Shown here one piece after another: positions 60,407-64,000 of a DNA stretch of 64,000 nucleotides. The notes under the pieces were generated by a model. The model saw only the letters and a list, made by a program, of their open reading frames with translations, made no database searches and had not been told where the DNA came from. Numbering within the stretch: the stretch's first letter is position 1; each line of letters starts with the position of its first letter. The position numbers and the translations under genes were made by a program. This DNA comes from CAZAQV01 sp964487255. Its GTDB lineage: Bacteria; Myxococcota_A; Polyangia; Polyangiales; CAZAQV01. Location: positions 60,454-124,453 of the forward strand of contig CAZAQV010000018.1 of assembly GCA_964487255.1 (NCBI GenBank), given 5' to 3'.

Positions 60407-60922
60407 ATGACACTTTCTCTCCTTTTTCGTATCGTGACCGTTTCGTCTTTGCTGTGCATCGTGGGGTGCACCACCTGCGACAAGTCTGAGCCGTGTGAAC
60501 GCGCGGACTATGCGCTGGAGCCTCGGGGTCTGCTGCAAGGCATTGCAGGTGTTGCCTATGAAGAGTCGGACGTCGTTTCCAATGGCTGCCGCGATTGCCA
60601 GTACCAGAGTTACCTCTTCCATTTGTGGCGGTTTGACAGCGAGCCAAGCATGGCGGTTGTTACGGCAACGCTCGCGGATGAGACGCCGCCGGATCAATCG
60701 CTTCGTGTCGATGAGCAATACGCTCATCCTCTCGAGTCGGCGCACTATCTGTATTGCACCGAGACGATGCCGCGCAGTTGCGCTGTCTTGGACCTGAGCG
60801 AAGAAGTGGTTTGGACCGTGCACCTGCGTGGGGGCTTTTCCGTACCGTCGCCGAACCTCAAAATCTTTCGTCCCGATGGCTCGCTCGATGAGAACCTTCC
60901 GTTTCTCTATCCAGAATCCTGA
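60407..60922 (+). CDS. Putative lipoprotein of unknown function
   Basis: A 171-residue exported protein. The signal peptide ends at the lipobox SLLCIVGC (Cys21), giving a lipoprotein with six more cysteines, several in close pairs (TCDKSEPCER, GCRDCQYQ). The rest is beta-rich with no family I recognise (YLFHLWRFDSEPSMAVVTAT). ATG 60407 is the only start at the right place. Followed 108 bp later by another plus-strand gene. Confidence 0.65.
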   Translation: MTLSLLFRIVTVSSLLCIVGCTTCDKSEPCERADYALEPRGLLQGIAGVAYEESDVVSNGCRDCQYQSYLFHLWRFDSEPSMAVVTATLADETPPDQSLRVDEQYAHPLESAHYLYCTETMPRSCAVLDLSEEVVWTVHLRGGFSVPSPNLKIFRPDGSLDENLPFLYPES

Positions 60923-61030
60923 GCGAGCGATTACTCTACCGTAACAAGCATTCGCTCTCGCGGTCGGATCTGTAACGAGCGCGCAACCGACACAAAGATA
61001 CGATTCGGTTTTTTCGATCTCGGAGCTGGC

Positions 61031-61651
61031 ATGCCGAATGCAGGCGTCTTGCAACGTTTGGGTTGGAGTGCGGTGCGCGTCGTCACCGCGGGTTACTGGG
61101 AGTACATCATGAACCGCGATACCAAAATCAAACAAAGACTTCAAAGGAGAACCAAGCTGTCGCTTGCGAGCTATGTGGGCCCGCGGCTGTGCTCGCGTCT
61201 GGCCACCACACCGCTCTTGCAGGCGGTCGCTAGGGCGCACCAATACATTCATGGCCTACTAGAACGTACGAGGCAGCCCGATGCCGACAGTCGGGAGGTG
61301 TGTTTTATTGAGTTGGCGCACGCGCTGCGGACCTACGCCGCATGTCAGGAAGCAAGCCTTTATCGTAGCGCCGACGCCCGTCCCGAACTCGCCGATCTCA
61401 TCGACGAGGCGCGCCAGGGACAGCGTTACGTCGTGCGGTACTTACGCGAGGTCGAAAGAAAGCGTCCGGATGAACTGCTTTGGGAGGTTGCGTTCGCCAG
61501 GGTCGATGAGGCGGCCTGCAACCTGCTGCACTTTGAAATCGACAGTGTCTTGCCGCGCGCACTCGACGTGCTCGACCAAGACCGCCTCGATCGCATCGTT
61601 GAGCGTTTCGTTCTTCGAAGTGCAGCGCAGCGCTATGGACACTCCGACTGA
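61031..61651 (+). CDS. Helical protein of unknown function
   Basis: A 206-residue, almost entirely helical protein. It has a basic N-terminal part (residues 25-45, MNRDTKIKQRLQRRTKL) and long helices later (YVVRYLREVERKRPDELLWEVAF, LDVLDQDRLDRIVERFVLR). The four-helix feel recalls hemerythrin-like domains, but the His and Glu metal ligands of that family are not in place, so I do not assign it. ATG 61031 or 61109 could be the start. Unknown role. Confidence 0.5.
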   Translation: MPNAGVLQRLGWSAVRVVTAGYWEYIMNRDTKIKQRLQRRTKLSLASYVGPRLCSRLATTPLLQAVARAHQYIHGLLERTRQPDADSREVCFIELAHALRTYAACQEASLYRSADARPELADLIDEARQGQRYVVRYLREVERKRPDELLWEVAFARVDEAACNLLHFEIDSVLPRALDVLDQDRLDRIVERFVLRSAAQRYGHSD

Positions 61652-61771
61652 GGAAATCTGTCGTGATGGGGCAAGACTCCACACCGCATCGGCGCCAGAA
61701 GTTGCAGGGTTGTTGAGGTTTTCGGGACGGCACAGCGATTGCTTTGTTTTAGCGCGAACGAAAGGTCCCCT

Positions 61772-62134
61772 ATGCTGAACCTCCACAAACTCACTCGATC
61801 CGCGGCCGCGGCCGCGTTGCTTTTCACGCTCACTGCATGCGACTCCGATGAAAGCGAGCCGGATGAGCTCGACGATGTCGTTGAATCTGACACTGTTGTC
61901 GAGGCCGATGAGGTTATGGGGTCGCTGACCGGGACCCTTGAGCCAGGTGCGCCGGGTGCGCCGCATGTGGACCCGACGGTCGCGGAGCCCGTCGAACCCA
62001 TGCCACCCGAAGCGCTGGACGAAGGGGTAGAGGAGAGCGCGCTCGAGGCGCGCCAAGAGGACGGCAACGATCCTTTCGATACGACGCCGGACACCATCGA
62101 CCGTGCGCGCAGTCGCGCGCAGCCGTTGAACTAG
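61772..62134 (+). CDS. Small acidic lipoprotein
   Basis: A 120-residue protein. The signal peptide ends at LLFTLTAC, a fair lipobox (LTAC), followed directly by CDSDESEPDELDDVV, a strongly acidic segment. The remainder is a low-complexity Pro/Glu/Asp sequence (EPVEPMPPEALDEGVEESA) with no recognisable fold, ending RARSRAQPLN. Probably an outer-membrane or periplasmic tether, function unknown. ATG 61772 is chosen because it begins the signal sequence. Confidence 0.6.
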   Translation: MLNLHKLTRSAAAAALLFTLTACDSDESEPDELDDVVESDTVVEADEVMGSLTGTLEPGAPGAPHVDPTVAEPVEPMPPEALDEGVEESALEARQEDGNDPFDTTPDTIDRARSRAQPLN

Positions 62135-62285
62135 GTGAGGTGTTTTGCGTCGTCCAAAACAGTGCGCGCTTGTCATGCGGAAGTGGCCCGGTGCAGGCCA
62201 CGAGCAGTATCGCATATCAACACTCGTAAGGTGGTTTGAATCGATGGGCCACCGACGTCGATAGCGCGCTTCTGACGCTGCGTTG

Positions 62286-62332
62286 CCCCCGGGTAGGAGA
62301 GACCTAGTGCCTTCTGGTCCTCCGCCCGGGGG
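62286..62332. other. GC-rich hairpin between lipoprotein and metalloprotease genes
   Basis: CCCCCGGG (62286-62293) and CCCGGGGG (62325-62332) can pair, with additional matches (GGAG/CTCC, GACC/GGTC) inside the 31-base loop. It lies 150 bp after the small lipoprotein and 71 bp beyond the end of the convergent metalloprotease gene. There is no T-run on either strand, so a classical terminator is doubtful; a structured 3' end or non-coding RNA is possible. Confidence 0.4.
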
Positions 62333-62402
62333 CTGGACGGCGGATGCGAGCAAGGCGAAACGGGGCATGACCCGCAAGCTGATATACGTCGAGTCGTTGT
62401 GG

Positions 62403-63635
62403 TTATCGCGCTCGGAATGGTCCCGACAGAAAGCTACGGAGACCGGCAACGTCCTCCGGGTGGGGGAGATCATTGTTCATGTGCCAGGGTTTTTGCGCGA
62501 CCGCTGTCTGCGACCCGAAGAGCAGGCGATAATCGTCCGCGATAATCTCGTAGGTGCCCCAGGTGTAGGACGAGCCAAGTCGACTATCGCCGGTGAGGTT
62601 TCGTGCATCGAGGTATGCGTCCCACGACCCGGCCTGGGATTTGCCGCGCCAATAGGTAGCCCAAGCGTGGCCGTACTCATGGGCAAGTACTTGGTCCGGG
62701 TAGAAAGTGAAGGTGTCGCGATCGACGCCCTTGAGGTAAATGATAGCACTGTAGTTGAACCGATCGCCGCTGCCGGAGAACCCGGCGGCGGTCTGTGAGT
62801 TGTAGGTGTCCTGGACTTTGACGGTGAGGTTCGGCCCAATCACATCGAGATCGAGTGCGCTATCGACGAGCAGTTGATAGATCTGCCGGATCGTCCAGTT
62901 GCCCGTGGTATTGACGTCAATGGTGACGCCTTCGGGAGCGACCCAAGTGCCCTGGGTGTCGGGCGCGGTCGTCGACGAGCAAGTGCCGCAGTCGGCCGCG
63001 CAGCTATTGCAGTCCTCGGAGCTGTCGCAGGTGTTATCGCCGCAGCTTGGCTCTGGTGTAGGTTCGGGCTCGGGCTCCGGCTCGGGCTCCGGCTCCGGGC
63101 ATGCGCCGCAGTCGGCTGCGCAGGTGGAGCAGTCTTCAGCGTTGTCGCAGGTGTTATCGCCGCAGCTTGGCTCTGGTGTAGGTTCGGGCTCGGGCTCGGG
63201 CTCGGGTGCAGTCGCGTCGATCACGACGAAGCTACCGGTTGCCACGTGGCTTGCTTTTCGGCCGTTAACGATCTGAAAGCCATCCACGATGTAATCGCCG
63301 GCGCTGTCAGCGAGCCGCTCGAACGATAGACAGCCATTGGCGTCTGTGGCTAAGGAAAGGAAGAGATCTTCTTGCGCCCCGCGAATCTGGATGTCGGTCA
63401 GCGTCGCAGGTTCAAGCCCGCAGCCGCTAACCGTATATTCATCCACAAATGCTACCGCCGGGTTCGGTGTGACGCTCAAAGCCGCAAGAGCGGCGTTCTT
63501 TCCCCCCTTGGCGTACAGTTCGTCATTGGCCAGCGGGTCATCGACCAGCTGCCCTGTGCAACCCATAAGAGCGGTGCCGCCCATACACAGTCCCGTTAGA
63601 TAAATCGTTGCCCGCACCGTCTTGAGCCACCACAT
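62403..63635 (-). CDS. HExxH lipoprotein metalloprotease with duplicated Cys-rich repeats
   Basis: A 410-residue exported lipoprotein (lipobox LMGC near residue 26). Residues about 50-145 are an Ig-like or CarboxypepD-like region. Two Cys-rich repeats of about 20 residues (CGDNTCDNAEDCSTCAADC and CGDNTCDSSEDCNSCAADC) follow, each after a Glu-Pro run. The C-terminal domain has a zinc motif HEYGH in VLAHEYGHAWATYW and a possible third ligand in YEIIADDYRLLFGS, a gluzincin-like pattern. It may be surface-attached and disulfide-stabilised. ATG 63635 is chosen; a TTG at 63653 adds 6 residues. Substrate unknown. Confidence 0.82.
   Translation of the reverse strand: MWWLKTVRATIYLTGLCMGGTALMGCTGQLVDDPLANDELYAKGGKNAALAALSVTPNPAVAFVDEYTVSGCGLEPATLTDIQIRGAQEDLFLSLATDANGCLSFERLADSAGDYIVDGFQIVNGRKASHVATGSFVVIDATAPEPEPEPEPTPEPSCGDNTCDNAEDCSTCAADCGACPEPEPEPEPEPEPTPEPSCGDNTCDSSEDCNSCAADCGTCSSTTAPDTQGTWVAPEGVTIDVNTTGNWTIRQIYQLLVDSALDLDVIGPNLTVKVQDTYNSQTAAGFSGSGDRFNYSAIIYLKGVDRDTFTFYPDQVLAHEYGHAWATYWRGKSQAGSWDAYLDARNLTGDSRLGSSYTWGTYEIIADDYRLLFGSQTAVAQKPWHMNNDLPHPEDVAGLRSFLSGPFRAR
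62984..63223 (-). repeat. 120-bp tandem duplication encoding Cys-rich repeats
   Basis: Two adjacent 120-bp units (about 62984-63103 and 63104-63223) share a 54-bp identical core (from 63024 and from 63144) and differ slightly elsewhere. Each encodes a Glu-Pro run plus one Cys-rich repeat of the metalloprotease, so the array is in frame (40 codons per unit) and could expand or contract without breaking the protein. Confidence 0.85.
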
Positions 63636-63773
63636 ACCCCGGTCATCATGCAACCCACGTTCCAGGGTCGTTTTGCTGTAATCATTGAGGAACTCTAGCG
63701 TCTTGCTGACAATCTAGTGTTCCTTGTGGAACGCCGCGTGCGCTGTCCCTCCAATACCCTAATGATCGGTGGA

Positions 63774-64000
63774 CTAGGGTGTGATGCCGAGTTGGTAGGT
63801 TCCCGAAAGCGTCGCCGCACCGTAGCGGGCGCACTCTTCGTCGCTGCCTTGGCAGGTGAACTCGCTGAGTTCGACGGAAAACTTGCCGTCGGCGATAACC
63901 TGCTCGCCTTGCATCTGCCAGTCGGTGATCTCGATTTGGGCGTCTGAGTCGCGATAGCGCCAATAACTGCCGCTGCCGACCAAGTCACCCGCGACGCTGA
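63774..64000 (-). CDS. C-terminal fragment of an uncharacterised protein (runs off the right edge)
   Basis: About 75 residues are visible before the TAG stop at 63776-63774. They read GDLVGSGSYWRYRDSDAQIEI, continue with strands (TDWQMQGEQVIADGKFSVEL), and include a Cys pair (FTCQGSDEECARYG), ending LSGTYQLGITP. This looks like the end of a beta-rich, probably exported protein. The start lies beyond 64000. Too little is present for a family assignment. Confidence 0.55.
   Translation of the reverse strand, partial: SVAGDLVGSGSYWRYRDSDAQIEITDWQMQGEQVIADGKFSVELSEFTCQGSDEECARYGAATLSGTYQLGITP

Noticed and set aside
60338..61252. A 304-codon minus-strand frame over the lipoprotein at 60407
   Set aside because: The plus-strand gene has a convincing signal peptide and Cys pairs; the antisense product has none.
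61031..61651. Hemerythrin-like oxygen-binding protein
   Set aside because: The helical pattern is suggestive, but the expected His/Glu ligands are missing.
61442..62473. A 343-codon minus-strand frame across two small genes
   Set aside because: The translation is Arg-rich with no fold, and it would run over a lipoprotein with a good lipobox and overlap the metalloprotease end.

Overview
The window is a dense, GC-rich, entirely bacterial stretch of chromosome. I found about 54 protein genes and no rRNA, tRNA, insertion sequence, prophage or CRISPR array. Lipobox lipoproteins, IHF-alpha, a P-II/GlnA pair, FHA-coupled sigma-54 activation, a polysaccharide deacetylase and Cys-rich Pro-Glu-linked secreted proteins point to a Gram-negative of the former Deltaproteobacteria, most likely Myxococcota or a Bradymonas-like relative. 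That placement is inference from gene content only.

Layout. (1) 1-12025, all minus strand: SWIM/SNF2 helicase, xerC, hslV, hslU, argB, argD, argF, a J-like TPR protein and the 5' part of a dnaK-like gene. Gaps are short (longest 96 bp) and some genes overlap. (2) 12055-16662: an FHA/zinc-ribbon protein, the glnB-glnA pair, a secreted polysaccharide deacetylase, and a MerR-type regulator with ihfA. (3) 16946-21095: rpmI-rplT-pheS-pheT, with ihfA beyond. (4) 21165-32858: oligopeptidase B divergent from an FHA-sigma54 activator, then mixed accessory genes (DUF4126, WS/DGAT acyltransferase, glucose/sorbosone dehydrogenase-like lipoprotein, YihY, RarD, an Ada-like repair protein, a metzincin protease). 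(5) 33022-56515: a stress and ion-homeostasis block: universal stress protein, MgtC, four-CBS protein, HhH protein, type II cation ATPase, FtsH, PEP synthase, orphan hybrid kinase, an isoaspartyl methyltransferase/erythromycin-esterase fusion, two antiporters, diguanylate cyclase, SDR, a CBS-tethered site-2 protease and a VIT-family transporter. (6) 56573-64000: surface and envelope genes, including an SLH lipoprotein divergent from a remarkable ECF sigma factor fused through one membrane helix to a DsbA-like thiol domain, several small lipoproteins, and an HExxH lipoprotein with duplicated Cys-rich repeats.

How it works together. Part 1 links protein quality control (HslVU, DnaK/J-like) with arginine synthesis on one transcription-sized array. 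Part 5 resembles in content, though not in order, the dormancy (DosR) regulon of Mycobacterium tuberculosis, and it holds a good sigma-54 promoter candidate while an FHA-sigma54 activator lies 12 kb upstream. The strongest candidate for something undescribed is the one-protein sigma/thiol-sensor fusion at 57484-59559. The second is the DnaK/J-like pair at the left edge, in which both partners carry changes in signature motifs.

Many start codons here are GTG or TTG. Where the first possible start did not fit family alignment or a ribosome binding site I moved it and said so.
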